A stretch of DNA of 64,000 nt from an uncultured Bacteroidales bacterium. GTDB taxonomy: Bacteria > Bacteroidota > Bacteroidia > Bacteroidales > P3. The notes below the pieces were generated by a model. It ran no database searches. It worked only from the letters and a program-made list of their open reading frames with translations, and was not told the origin of the DNA. Each line of letters starts with the position of its first letter. The first letter of the stretch is position 1. A program made the position numbers and the translations under genes. Shown here piece by piece: positions 9,918 through 19,798 of this stretch. The stretch covers positions 32,106 through 96,105 of the forward strand of contig CAJOFL010000005.1 of assembly GCA_905233895.1 (NCBI GenBank), read 5' to 3'.

Positions 9918-10610
9918 TCAGTCGGGTTGGACGATATTGAGTCGGTCGAGTTCGAGGGGAGCGTAGTCTGTGCGCACGGTACGGCCGTTGGTGGTGACGG
10001 CGGTGCGGAATCCCAGTCGGTGGCAGATGTCGAGTGTGTCGGCGTTGTAAGCGCCGTGGGGGAAAGAGAAGTGCGACACCTCGTGCCCGAGTAATGTTTC
10101 GAGGGCCTGTCTGGATTCAGCAATCTCCTTGTACTGTTGGTCGTAGATCAAGGTGTCGAGTTTTGGGTGGCCGACGGTGTGGGCACCGATGGTGCAGAGG
10201 GGGTCGGTGTCCATTTTGCGAAGTTCGTCGGTGCATATACCGAGTTGTTTGCCAGGATACCACCACATTGGTAATTGATTGTCAATAAAACCGGTAGTGA
10301 CATATACGGTGAAGGGGATGCCCATCCGTTTGAATAGCGGGTAGCCAAGGGTGTAGTTGTCGCGATAGCCGTCGTCGAGGGTTATGCATATCCAGTGGCG
10401 CGAATCCCTGATATTGTCGAGGCTGACGAAGTGCCATCCTTGCCGTTGGCGTTCCACGATACGTTCTTCCAGCCAGTCAGGAGTCACTTCAAGCACCCGT
10501 TGGTCGGGCTGTTCGCTGCGTTGTTCCACCACACGGTGAAGCATCCATACTTCGCCGATTTTGGGGTTCAATAGGTTGTGTATCTTGCGTTTCAGACTCA
10601 TTCTTGTCAT
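9918..10610 (-). CDS. Polysaccharide deacetylase family protein
   Basis: ICITLDDGYRDNYTLGYPLFKRMGIPFTVYVTTGFID...IGAHTVGHPKL, NodB-like motifs. Confidence 0.9.
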   Translation of the reverse strand: MTRMSLKRKIHNLLNPKIGEVWMLHRVVEQRSEQPDQRVLEVTPDWLEERIVERQRQGWHFVSLDNIRDSRHWICITLDDGYRDNYTLGYPLFKRMGIPFTVYVTTGFIDNQLPMWWYPGKQLGICTDELRKMDTDPLCTIGAHTVGHPKLDTLIYDQQYKEIAESRQALETLLGHEVSHFSFPHGAYNADTLDICHRLGFRTAVTTNGRTVRTDYAPLELDRLNIVQPD

Positions 10611-11629
10611 GCTTTGCGGCCGAGAAGGCTTTTAGCGAGGAACTTGGATTCGTATTTCGCTCCTGTGCGGAGGGCGATACCGCTATGCAGGTAGTTGATA
10701 TAGTGAGGGATGGAGTAGCCGCTGGCGAAGTGGTTTTCTACGGCGGTCTGATACAGGGCTAGGCGTAGATGCTTTGCAAGTCGGGCCTTGAGGACTTCCG
10801 CTTTGATGCGGCGGCTGCGGTTGTTGGCTTCCATAAGTCGGCCAGCGAAGGCTTTCCGCTCCCGTAGGTCGCTCTTCGACTCAATTGTACCTTTTACGAA
10901 CCGTAAGCAGAAGTAGTCCATCTCGCTGTCAGTCAGTTCGTCGCTGAGCCATTGGAGCATATAGCGTCGCACTTCTGCTACCTTGCGTTGTTGCTCTTCG
11001 CGCCTCGAGGAGCATATCTGTGTGGGGTGCATGCGATAGCGGAAGAGGGTGTCGTCCACGTTGTGCATCCTGGTGACTCTCAAGCAGTCGGCCCAGAAGC
11101 GATAGTCTTCGGCTGGGAATGCGTCGCTGCGGTAGCGGAGGTTGTTGTGCCGCACCACTTCCATTCTTACGGTTGGCACGATTATTGTGCACTCAAACAG
11201 CATGTTGGCGGCAATCTCGTTATGTTCTTCGGGGAAGCGTACCAGCGACTGTATGCTGCCGAATCGTTCGAATCCGCCGCCGCAGACTCCCGCGTCGGGA
11301 TTCGCATCGAGGGCTGCCACCTCACTCGCCAGCCAGTGTGGCAGGGCAATATCGTCGCCATCCATACGGGCAAAGAGTTCGGTGTCAATGAGTTCTAGAC
11401 CCCGGTTGAGGTTCTCGGACAGCCCTACGTTACGTTCGTTCTCGACCAATCGGATGCGAGGGTCTGACAATGAGCGTACTACGGCTACTGTGTCGTCGGT
11501 TGAGCAGTCGTCGACGACCAGTAGTTGGAAGTCGGTAAACGTTTGGTTAAGAACGCTTTCAACGGCTTCTTTTACGTATGGACCCACGTTATAGGTGGGC
11601 ATCAGTACTGTCAGGCGGGGTTTGTTCAT
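10607..11629 (-). CDS. Glycosyltransferase family 2
   Basis: LTVLMPTYNVGPYVKEAVESVLNQTFTDFQLLVVDDCSTDDT...ARMDGDDIA. Confidence 0.93.
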   Translation of the reverse strand: MNKPRLTVLMPTYNVGPYVKEAVESVLNQTFTDFQLLVVDDCSTDDTVAVVRSLSDPRIRLVENERNVGLSENLNRGLELIDTELFARMDGDDIALPHWLASEVAALDANPDAGVCGGGFERFGSIQSLVRFPEEHNEIAANMLFECTIIVPTVRMEVVRHNNLRYRSDAFPAEDYRFWADCLRVTRMHNVDDTLFRYRMHPTQICSSRREEQQRKVAEVRRYMLQWLSDELTDSEMDYFCLRFVKGTIESKSDLRERKAFAGRLMEANNRSRRIKAEVLKARLAKHLRLALYQTAVENHFASGYSIPHYINYLHSGIALRTGAKYESKFLAKSLLGRKA

Positions 11630-11651
11630 AGTTCGAGGGTAGGCGTTATAT

Positions 11652-11684
11652 AGGCGTTGATCAGGCGTTGATCAGGCGTTGATC
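11652..11684. repeat. Three tandem copies of 11-mer aggcgttgatc
   Basis: Direct reading; same unit as at 31.7 kb and 63.7 kb. Confidence 0.9.
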
Positions 11685-11730
11685 AGTAGAAATGGTTGTA
11701 ATGTATTATGGTATAGGTATTTATGGAAAA

Positions 11731-12627
11731 TTATCGCTGCAGTATGCTGTGTATCAAATAATAAAGTATTACCTCTGGATGTCTTCGGAACATGGTTTTC
11801 CACACTTTCCGATTCACCTCATTGCTGAAGTCATATTGCCGGCGATACCGTGCCCATAAGCGACCCCACGCATGGGCATAGTCACGGTGTTTCAGATTGA
11901 ACTGTTCTTTCATATAATCAAGGACTTCAGTGCCTTCAAGGAATGTCAGGCCCTGATGCTCGGCACTGTCCGAGATATTAGTGCGATGTTGACGGTAGTT
12001 ACTTAGCAATTCCCTTACTTCCAGTACCTTGCCTTGCGATGCGAGTATTGCGTAAAACATCCAGTCGCCACATAGACGCATACCTTCGTAGCGTTGTCGT
12101 TCCTCCGGACGGTAGGCTGTGCGACGGAAGACGCACTGGCTTACGTTGGCTATTCCGTTGCAGCCTGCCAGCCGTTCCCGCACAAATCGTTCGCCTGTAT
12201 ATACTTCCGTTAGCCCGTCGGCCTTCGTTGGCCATAGTTCATTGCCTTCGGTATCTACCCATCGTGTGGTACAGAATGCTAGTGTACAGTTTGTTACATT
12301 GGTTGCCTCTGCCATCATCCGCTCCAGAAACCGAGGCTCGGCCCAGTCGTCGCTTTCGGCAATCCAGATCCAATCTCCGTCGGCGAGGGCTATACCTTTG
12401 TTCCATTGGCTGAACGGAGAGCCGCCGTTGGACTCGTTATAGACCAAGTGGCTCACTTTAGGGTGGTTGGCATATTTCCCCAATACCTCACGACTCCTAT
12501 CGGTAGAGCAGTCGTCAAGCAGTATCAACTCAAAGTCTTGGTATGTTTGACTCAGGATGCTGTCAATACGCTGCCGCAGGTATGGTGCATGATTATAGTT
12601 GGGTACTATGACTGAGACAGTTGGCAT
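11731..12627 (-). CDS. Glycosyltransferase family 2
   Basis: VSVIVPNYNHAPYLRQRIDSILSQTYQDFELILLDDCSTDRS...IAESDDWAEP. Confidence 0.93.
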   Translation of the reverse strand: MPTVSVIVPNYNHAPYLRQRIDSILSQTYQDFELILLDDCSTDRSREVLGKYANHPKVSHLVYNESNGGSPFSQWNKGIALADGDWIWIAESDDWAEPRFLERMMAEATNVTNCTLAFCTTRWVDTEGNELWPTKADGLTEVYTGERFVRERLAGCNGIANVSQCVFRRTAYRPEERQRYEGMRLCGDWMFYAILASQGKVLEVRELLSNYRQHRTNISDSAEHQGLTFLEGTEVLDYMKEQFNLKHRDYAHAWGRLWARYRRQYDFSNEVNRKVWKTMFRRHPEVILYYLIHSILQR

Positions 12628-13745
12628 CAGTAGCAGACTTTGGCAATGATGGTGGCTATGACAAACAGAATCAGGATTATAATGCTGTTGTCCTTGATAT
12701 TGATTTCACGTTTACCTAGTTTGCGTCCAAGCTTGATGCAGGGCTCTTCCACCAGGCGGGCGGAGGCGTAGGCAACAATGGTTACAGCCACTGCCGCTGT
12801 GGAGAAGAACAGCCAATAGTTTATGCCGTTCAGCCATGTGTAGAGAATCTCCAGCACAGGCCAGTGCCACAGGTAGACACCATACGAAATATCGTGCTTG
12901 AGGTGCAGTTTTACAAGCGGTTTCAGCGATGTGGCGTATAGCAGAATTATGGCTGTGGCGGCAGGGAAGAGGTAATAGATGATGTTGCTGCAGCGCCAGA
13001 ACAGCACACATACCAGCAGCAATACGATAACTACCGTGTGGTCAATACGGATTTTGTCTTTGTAGATGGCCATCAAAGAACCAATAACAAAACAGAAAAT
13101 ATCTCCGCGTACTATTATTGTATAGTTTACTCCTAAAGCCTTTTCAACGAATTGTTCGGGAATAAAGGCAAAGATTAATGCAATGATCACAAATATCCAG
13201 TGACTCAATTTCAGCCTCCGACACATTATAAACGAGAAAACCAAGAAGATATAGCAGCCCACTTCGAATGGGATCGACCATGCGCTGCCGTTGAATCCGC
13301 TATATACGCGGTCGCCCCATACCCCTGGAAGCATGTACTCGATGTTAAGGAAGATATTGCGGAAGAAGAATCGCCATGTCTGTCCGGAACGGAAATAATC
13401 GCTTATGGGCAGGGTGGTAAAAGCTGGACCAATAATAAAAACCGCCGCCAAGATAGTGACCAGGAAGGCTGGCATTATTCGCATTATTCGAGCCAATGCC
13501 CAAGGTACAACCTTCTGTTTTGTAAGCAAGCTGTTGGTAACCAGCAGTCCGCTTAAGAAAAAGAATATTGCTACTCCTAAGTAGCCCAAGCTAATGCCTA
13601 CCGGAGTAAGTTGTGGCAATACTTGGGAATCATTCAAATTCCCTATTGATGCTGGTCCATGAAACCACATCACCATTAATGCAGTGAATAGTCGAAGCAG
13701 GTCGATGTTGTTGTTTTCTCGTTTTAGTATGTCTGAAATGTACAT
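12627..13745 (-). CDS. Acyltransferase family 3 (OafA-like), membrane O-acyltransferase
   Basis: NNIDLLRLFTALMVMWFHGP...LGVAIFFFLSGLLVTNSL...SYGVYLWHWPVL. Confidence 0.9.
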   Translation of the reverse strand: MYISDILKRENNNIDLLRLFTALMVMWFHGPASIGNLNDSQVLPQLTPVGISLGYLGVAIFFFLSGLLVTNSLLTKQKVVPWALARIMRIMPAFLVTILAAVFIIGPAFTTLPISDYFRSGQTWRFFFRNIFLNIEYMLPGVWGDRVYSGFNGSAWSIPFEVGCYIFLVFSFIMCRRLKLSHWIFVIIALIFAFIPEQFVEKALGVNYTIIVRGDIFCFVIGSLMAIYKDKIRIDHTVVIVLLLVCVLFWRCSNIIYYLFPAATAIILLYATSLKPLVKLHLKHDISYGVYLWHWPVLEILYTWLNGINYWLFFSTAAVAVTIVAYASARLVEEPCIKLGRKLGKREINIKDNSIIILILFVIATIIAKVCY

Positions 13746-13748
13746 ATA

Positions 13749-14540
13749 CTATTGGTGTAAGGCGTTTTTCAGTAAGGATTTAATATGTCGGTAAGGCTTT
13801 AGCAGATGCAATTTGTCGAGGGTTGAAAAGAGCCGTTTGCGTCCTGTTTGTGGCATCCACGACCATGCAGTGTGATGGAACGCAACCGCATTCTCGCGAG
13901 AAGGTGCACCGGAATAGGAGAATACCGACGATGGATAGATTGTAATCTCGGGTAGTTGCTGCAGGCGGTCGGCATAACGGAAGCCATATTTAACGGCATG
14001 CATAGCTAGTACTCCGTCAATCACTATGGAGTTCAACTCGCCCTGTTCTGTCAATGGAGGCCGTTTGCGGTAATAATCAAGGCTCTCCTCCACCAAAGGA
14101 TGATGAGGTTCAGCTCCGAGTACCGCGGAGAGGAAACCACAATAAGGGATAGATGTCATGTCTTTCAGTGGTTTACTTTCAGCATCCAAGAGTTGTTTTC
14201 CCTCGCGTTCAAATTCATTAGGATAAAGTTCCACTGCGGAAAAGAGCCGATTGTTGAGGTATGGTTCCAATGAGGAGAATAGTTCTACATCGGTGTCGAG
14301 GTATACTCCGCCCATTCCGCTAAGAGCCTTAAGTCTTGCCACGTCGCTCACGAAAGCCCAGCGACGCTGACGGTAAGCTTCAGCTGTGTATTGGCAGAAG
14401 TCAACCGGAAAGTTGCTCTCATCCCAGCGGATGATTTGCCAGTCCGGCATAAGTTCGTGCCAATGACGTATGAAGTCGCTCTGTGACTGTGGCATCAATC
14501 CGTGTCCGAACCAGCAGTAGTGGAGTATTTTGGGAATCAT
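13749..14540 (-). CDS. GT32-like glycosyltransferase
   Basis: MIPKILHYCWFGHGLMPQSQ...GGVYLDTDVELF. Confidence 0.88.
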   Translation of the reverse strand: MIPKILHYCWFGHGLMPQSQSDFIRHWHELMPDWQIIRWDESNFPVDFCQYTAEAYRQRRWAFVSDVARLKALSGMGGVYLDTDVELFSSLEPYLNNRLFSAVELYPNEFEREGKQLLDAESKPLKDMTSIPYCGFLSAVLGAEPHHPLVEESLDYYRKRPPLTEQGELNSIVIDGVLAMHAVKYGFRYADRLQQLPEITIYPSSVFSYSGAPSRENAVAFHHTAWSWMPQTGRKRLFSTLDKLHLLKPYRHIKSLLKNALHQ

Positions 14541-15319
14541 CGAGTTTTTATTTTGATGCAGTTGCGAATTAATCGGTATGGTTTAAGAAGTCCATGACAA
14601 TCCAACCATTGGGTGAAACGCTCATGCTTGGTAAGCTGTTGCCACGAATGGACTGTGTGACAGTGCAGAGCTACGGTTTCGTTGCGGTAATGGAATGGTT
14701 CGCATGCAAATACTTCGGAAGGATAGACCGTAATATAATTAAGTTGTTGCAGTCGGTTCTGATAACAGAAGCCATGCTTTTCAGCGGTTTTGGATATGAG
14801 GTTGTTGATAATTACAAAATCAGAATCACTTTGTGGGTTTATAGTGGCGTAAAGATTAAGACATTCTTTAATGAATGGGTTATCTGCTTCTGACCCTATG
14901 ATGCCAGCCAGTAGTCCACAGCATGGAATCAGGGTTCCTGGAATAGTTGGTCTTCCATCTGGGTCCAGTAGCGGAACGTCTTGAGTCTCATAGTCCTCAG
15001 CATACCATTCAAATCCCGTGAAAGCTTTGCAATCGCGAAATGGTTCCAGCGAAGAATAAAGTTTGAAATCAGTGTCAAGGTACACACCACCATGTTCAAC
15101 AAGCACCTTCAAACGAGCTACGTCGCTAACAAACGCATATTTGTGTTGGTGGTAGGCCTCGGCTGTATATTGGCAGAAATCAATGGGGAAGTTTGATTCA
15201 TCCCAGCGTATTATTTCCCAGTCAGGCATCAAACGGTGCCACTCCTTGATATAATCCCTTTGGGAGTAAGGCATTGCACCCTTTCCGAACCAGCAGTAGT
15301 GTATGATCTTGGGAATCAT
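14537..15319 (-). CDS. GT32-like glycosyltransferase (tandem paralogue)
   Basis: MIPKIIHYCWFGKGAMPYSQ...GGVYLDTDFKLY; closely resembles the neighbouring gene. Confidence 0.88.
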   Translation of the reverse strand: MIPKIIHYCWFGKGAMPYSQRDYIKEWHRLMPDWEIIRWDESNFPIDFCQYTAEAYHQHKYAFVSDVARLKVLVEHGGVYLDTDFKLYSSLEPFRDCKAFTGFEWYAEDYETQDVPLLDPDGRPTIPGTLIPCCGLLAGIIGSEADNPFIKECLNLYATINPQSDSDFVIINNLISKTAEKHGFCYQNRLQQLNYITVYPSEVFACEPFHYRNETVALHCHTVHSWQQLTKHERFTQWLDCHGLLKPYRLIRNCIKIKTR

Positions 15320-16152
15320 CTATTTCTCATGTATTTGAAATATGTGGAAGGATTTAGGATTAGTTTTCCAATCCGGTAAGCCCTTGAGTGCCACCGGTTT
15401 TCGGAAAGGTATGTCAACCAGTCACGCATAGAAAAGTCTTCTGGGCGTAACCCACGACGTATGCAGGCGTTGTGGCGTGCTATTATCGTCCAATAAAACG
15501 AACGATCTATGTTTGATGTTATACTATTTGGTGTCCTTCGATATAGATATGTAAATGTTTCACATACTGACAATTTCCCCACTTCTTCTAATTTATAATA
15601 TAGGTCGTCGTCATCGCCGGCTTTGAGCGTAATGTCAATTCCTCCAGTACACATATAATGTTTTTTCCTGAAAGCGGCAAAGTTTCCAGGAAGGTTATTC
15701 CGCGATTCCAAGTATCCAAGTTCTATATTCTTGAATAGAGGACGCTCCGCTATAATATGCAGTGATTCGTCGCAGTAATAACACCGAGACATGGCCAGAC
15801 TTATGTTTTCGTCAGAGTCAAGTATTTTTGTTGTTACCTCCAAAGCGTTCGGGAGGAGTGCATCGTCGGGGTCAAGGAAACCGCAGTATTGGCCATGTGC
15901 ATGCAATACTGCTTGATGTTTGGTATATCCAACACCGTGGTTTTGCCTGTCGTCATGGTGAAATACGTGTATCCTAGGATCGTTAAGACATTCATATATG
16001 GCTTCTGAGTTATCAGTTGAGCCATCATCGACAATTATTATCTCCCAGTTAGTATAAGATTGGTTCTCAACGCTTGTGATTGCCTCTTGAAGGTATTGGC
16101 CATTGTTATAGTTGGCAATCAATACAGAAAAAACAGGGGTGTCCATGCTCAA
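15316..16152 (-). CDS. Glycosyltransferase family 2
   Basis: FSVLIANYNNGQYLQEAITSVENQSYTNWEIIIVDDGSTDNS...CGFLDPDDALLP. Confidence 0.93.
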   Translation of the reverse strand: MSMDTPVFSVLIANYNNGQYLQEAITSVENQSYTNWEIIIVDDGSTDNSEAIYECLNDPRIHVFHHDDRQNHGVGYTKHQAVLHAHGQYCGFLDPDDALLPNALEVTTKILDSDENISLAMSRCYYCDESLHIIAERPLFKNIELGYLESRNNLPGNFAAFRKKHYMCTGGIDITLKAGDDDDLYYKLEEVGKLSVCETFTYLYRRTPNSITSNIDRSFYWTIIARHNACIRRGLRPEDFSMRDWLTYLSENRWHSRAYRIGKLILNPSTYFKYMRNR

Positions 16153-17033
16153 TTGATATTTTTAACGACGTTTATGGAACTTGCAAGACCTTGCTCCATT
16201 TCCGTACGCAGTTCGGCCTCTTTGGCTAGGTAGTGGGTGCCAAATTGGTTCTCTCGGTTATAGGTGGAGAGTCGTTCGCCTAGTTTTCGGTAGCGTTCCA
16301 TCAAATAATCCAGCCCGAGGTGTTTATAGTGCAGTACTTTTAGGGGTCTTCCGGTGCTACGACGTACAATGCCGGTTGGTTCTGCCTGATGTGCACCGAC
16401 AGAGTAGTTGATATCTACAATACGGTGGGGATCGAATAATATTCGCTTGTCAAGCCAGTGGCTGCGGACACCATGTTGCACTACTTCAGTAAGTAAGGTA
16501 TCGCTTGTATGCGTGGGGAATGCTTCGCTGTACATCTCATAGCCTTCAGTGGTGGGTAAGGTTACTCCCTCGTGTGCAAGTTCTTGCAGGTGGTTTGCCA
16601 TATTTGGATGGTAGAGGAATTCGTCCATATCGCAGACAATTACCCAGTCGGCCTTGCCACGAGATTGTTTCCAGCAATTATTTTTTATTCTGCGGTTTTC
16701 AGCGTCGTTGAATCCTTCGGTACCGCCAAAAGGTATTGCCCTGACGTTGGAATGTTGTTTTATAATGCTTAAAGTACTGTCGGTGGAATGGTTGTCGTAT
16801 ATTGTGAATTTATCTACAAATCTGGAATAATAGTCAAACATGAAAGGAAGCATCCGCTCTTCGTTCCAGCATACGGAATAGTAATGGACAATAGGTTTCT
16901 TTATTCCGTGCAGGCTCTTGTACAACCGCAGTTTGGCGAGCATTAGGCGGTTGATGCCTAATTGCACGACAATCTTTAGGTTTTGTCCATGCTTTAGCGA
17001 AAGATGGTGTCGCGTAGCCAGTTGTTTCAGCAT
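16149..17033 (-). CDS. GT2/GT92-like glycosyltransferase
   Basis: VHYYSVCWNEERMLPFMFDYYSRFVDKFTIYDNHSTDSTLSI...WVIVCDMDEFLYH. Confidence 0.8.
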   Translation of the reverse strand: MLKQLATRHHLSLKHGQNLKIVVQLGINRLMLAKLRLYKSLHGIKKPIVHYYSVCWNEERMLPFMFDYYSRFVDKFTIYDNHSTDSTLSIIKQHSNVRAIPFGGTEGFNDAENRRIKNNCWKQSRGKADWVIVCDMDEFLYHPNMANHLQELAHEGVTLPTTEGYEMYSEAFPTHTSDTLLTEVVQHGVRSHWLDKRILFDPHRIVDINYSVGAHQAEPTGIVRRSTGRPLKVLHYKHLGLDYLMERYRKLGERLSTYNRENQFGTHYLAKEAELRTEMEQGLASSINVVKNIN

Positions 17034-17881
17034 TATTGCCGTTTCCTAAATAGATTAAAGGGTGCTAAAAGCATTTTGCCAAGTCGGTAGGCTCGGGTGG
17101 ACCTTAGTCGTTCGGCTTGATGATAGTTGTATTCATAGTAAGTCCACATCTCGTGGAAGAAGACCACATCTTGGTGGTAGGATTCATAAAGGTGTCGATG
17201 GTTGTGGTAGATTTGACGCAGCAGCTCCTGTTGGTGTGCGTCGGCATCTTCTGTGCGTTGTTCGGCTGCGGCACGCCAATGATAAAGTATTTCGTCAATG
17301 CAGTGTACCTTGTCGTCTGGGCCAAGCAATGAGAGGTAGAAATCCCAGTCTTCCAAACCGTGCCGCATATTGGGGTTGTATCCAGGTGTTTGTTCGTAGT
17401 CGGTTCGGCGGTAGATTGCGGAATTATGAATCAGGTTGTACCATAGCATGGTTTCGTGCTTGTACTCTCTGTGTGGCCAGGGGCTGTTCCATGCGCCGAA
17501 CGAGTCGGCCTCGCAGTATACCAGTTTTATATCGGGTCGCGATTGTAGTATTGCGACGCCTTTCTCGATATATGTCGGTGCAATTTTGTCGTCTGGGTCC
17601 AGTGGCAGAATATAATCGCCGTGTGAGTGGCGGATTCCGTTGTTTCGTGCCTCGGAAGGGCCTTGGTTGGCCTGATGCAGGTAGATAACCTTGACGACAG
17701 GCCAGTGATGGCTCTCGATATATCGGCGGGCAGCACCGATGGTGTCATCCGGCGAGCTGTCGTCGATAAGCACAAGTTCCCAATTTTTGTAGGTCTGTGC
17801 TTCCACAGTAGCCAAAGTTTCGGCTATGTACTGTTCCTTGTTGTAACAAGGCATTATGATGGATACCAAAGGGTTGCTCAT
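17033..17881 (-). CDS. Glycosyltransferase family 2
   Basis: VSIIMPCYNKEQYIAETLATVEAQTYKNWELVLIDDSSPDDT...ILPLDPDDKIAP. Confidence 0.92.
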   Translation of the reverse strand: MSNPLVSIIMPCYNKEQYIAETLATVEAQTYKNWELVLIDDSSPDDTIGAARRYIESHHWPVVKVIYLHQANQGPSEARNNGIRHSHGDYILPLDPDDKIAPTYIEKGVAILQSRPDIKLVYCEADSFGAWNSPWPHREYKHETMLWYNLIHNSAIYRRTDYEQTPGYNPNMRHGLEDWDFYLSLLGPDDKVHCIDEILYHWRAAAEQRTEDADAHQQELLRQIYHNHRHLYESYHQDVVFFHEMWTYYEYNYHQAERLRSTRAYRLGKMLLAPFNLFRKRQ

Positions 17882-18903
17882 ATTGCGGTGTATGAATAAC
17901 AGTCCATTTCTTGGTCAAGGGGAATCCCTTTCCTTTTGAGTTTGCAGTAGTTATACGCTACCATGCTCCACATCATCGGCATGGCTGTAGCTGCAATCTG
18001 GTATTTGCGTTTTGTGGTTTGAATATCATGGTGTAGTATGTGGTAGGCTTTTTGAAAGCGACTTTTTATACGGCAGCGTTCAGGTTTTGTGTAGTTGTGC
18101 CTCTGTTGCAGGTATTGTATCATCCTAAGATAGAGATGATGGAAGTATTTCCCTGCCAGTTGGTGCAGCCATGCTGTTTCTGTGGGGAAATTGGTCGCTG
18201 CAGTGCGATAAAGCAAGGCGTTGGTGAGCGTATCGTCGTATATATGTGGTGCCATCTTCCGGGTTATGGCGTCGGGATTATCTTGGCTGTAGAGAAATTC
18301 GGCATCGCTGAAGGCTACCTTATTACATTCCAGTGCCCATAGGCGTTGTGCCAGTTCATCGGCGTTGAATGTGTCGGCTTGCATTCCGACTTTCTTGACG
18401 ATATCGGTTTCCCACATCGCTCGTCCGGATATGGAGTAGTCAATCATAAGACGGAAAGCCTCCTTGCCACTGATTACTGGCGATGTGTCACCGCCGATGC
18501 CTTTCAGATGGTGTAGTTGCTCTGTAGGAATGTCTTTGCAGTAGTGTATCTCATGAGGTATCACTGCGTCGGCATTTGTTTCCTGTTGTCGTTGTACCAG
18601 TCGTTCCACTGTGTCTGGCCGTAAAATATCGTCCTGCGACATATACAGGACAAAGTCACCGTGAATATGTGGGATTACAAAATTCCAGGCCGGTGGAACG
18701 CTGCCGCCATTTGGTTTGGTAAACACCTTTATTCTGTTGTCATGGCTGGCGTATTCTTTAAGCAGGGTGAGACTTTCGTCGGTTGAACTGTCATCCACGC
18801 ACAGTATCTCCATGTCGGTGTAAGTCTGCGCCAGAATACTCTCCAAAGTCTTGGGGAGATATTTTGCTCCATTATAAACCGGTATGAAGATGCTGATCTT
18901 CAT
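17878..18903 (-). CDS. Glycosyltransferase family 2
   Basis: ISIFIPVYNGAKYLPKTLESILAQTYTDMEILCVDDSSTDES. Confidence 0.92.
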   Translation of the reverse strand: MKISIFIPVYNGAKYLPKTLESILAQTYTDMEILCVDDSSTDESLTLLKEYASHDNRIKVFTKPNGGSVPPAWNFVIPHIHGDFVLYMSQDDILRPDTVERLVQRQQETNADAVIPHEIHYCKDIPTEQLHHLKGIGGDTSPVISGKEAFRLMIDYSISGRAMWETDIVKKVGMQADTFNADELAQRLWALECNKVAFSDAEFLYSQDNPDAITRKMAPHIYDDTLTNALLYRTAATNFPTETAWLHQLAGKYFHHLYLRMIQYLQQRHNYTKPERCRIKSRFQKAYHILHHDIQTTKRKYQIAATAMPMMWSMVAYNYCKLKRKGIPLDQEMDCYSYTAI

Positions 18904-18905
18904 GC

Positions 18906-19771
18906 TTATTTATTTTTGAAGGGAGAAATAATTTTGTGGCCTAATTTATAAGAGCGAGTATTTCTGATTCGTGATTCGCCTTCGGATACCCCGTTGTTAA
19001 ATATGGAATCAGAGAAGTTGTCAATTATCGGGAAAAGGTTCGTTTCTACAGGAATACCACGCCTTTTACAGGCTTCGTATTTTGCCAAAATTTCATAGTA
19101 GAATGCTGTTCGACTCAGTCTCTCGCCTTGTGAAATGTTGTTTCCTGTATTGCATCGATATGTATATAACAGTTTTTCTATAAACAATGGTTCCCCGGTT
19201 TCTTCTAGCTTTAGGTAAATGTCAATATCTTCAGCAGCTTTATAGTTTGGATTTATCCCTGCTGTCTCTAAATACTTTGATCTTTTGAATGTTACAAACT
19301 GGGATATGGCCCACGGATGCATTAAAAGTGATTCTGAAGGAGGTATGGCTCTGGAGTATATGGATTTGCCAGTGATATTGAGATTACTATCGGCTATGTT
19401 GTATTGTGAATAGACAAGACTACACTGAGGATGTTGCAGGTGAGCCTCAACCATTATATTGATTGCTTCTGGTGTGATACAATCGTCGGCATCAAGAAAA
19501 CCACATATTTCGCCAGTCGATAGTTCTACACATTTCCTTTTTTTTTTGTATAGCCGCATCCCATATTTCTTTCGTTAAAAAAGATGTGGAACCGGCGGTC
19601 TTCTTTATATTTGTCATAAATATCCCTGGAATTGTCAGTTGATCCGTCATCAACGATGATGATTTCCCAATTATCATAGGTTTGTGCGAAAATGCTTTCA
19701 ATGGCTTCTTGAAGGTATTTGCCATCATTATAGTTTGCTATCAAAACTGAAAAAAGAGGATGTTCTTCCAT
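18906..19771 (-). pseudogene. Glycosyltransferase family 2 split by a frameshift at an A10 homopolymer (phase-variable candidate)
   Basis: 19526..19771 encodes the N-terminus ending ...GCGYTKKKGNV*; 18906..19559 carries the continuation ...RKCVELSTGEICGFLDADD.... The frame break is at T10 (plus strand) 19538-19547. Confidence 0.85.
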
Positions 19772-19798
19772 AAATTAAATATAGAGTGGTGGAATATA

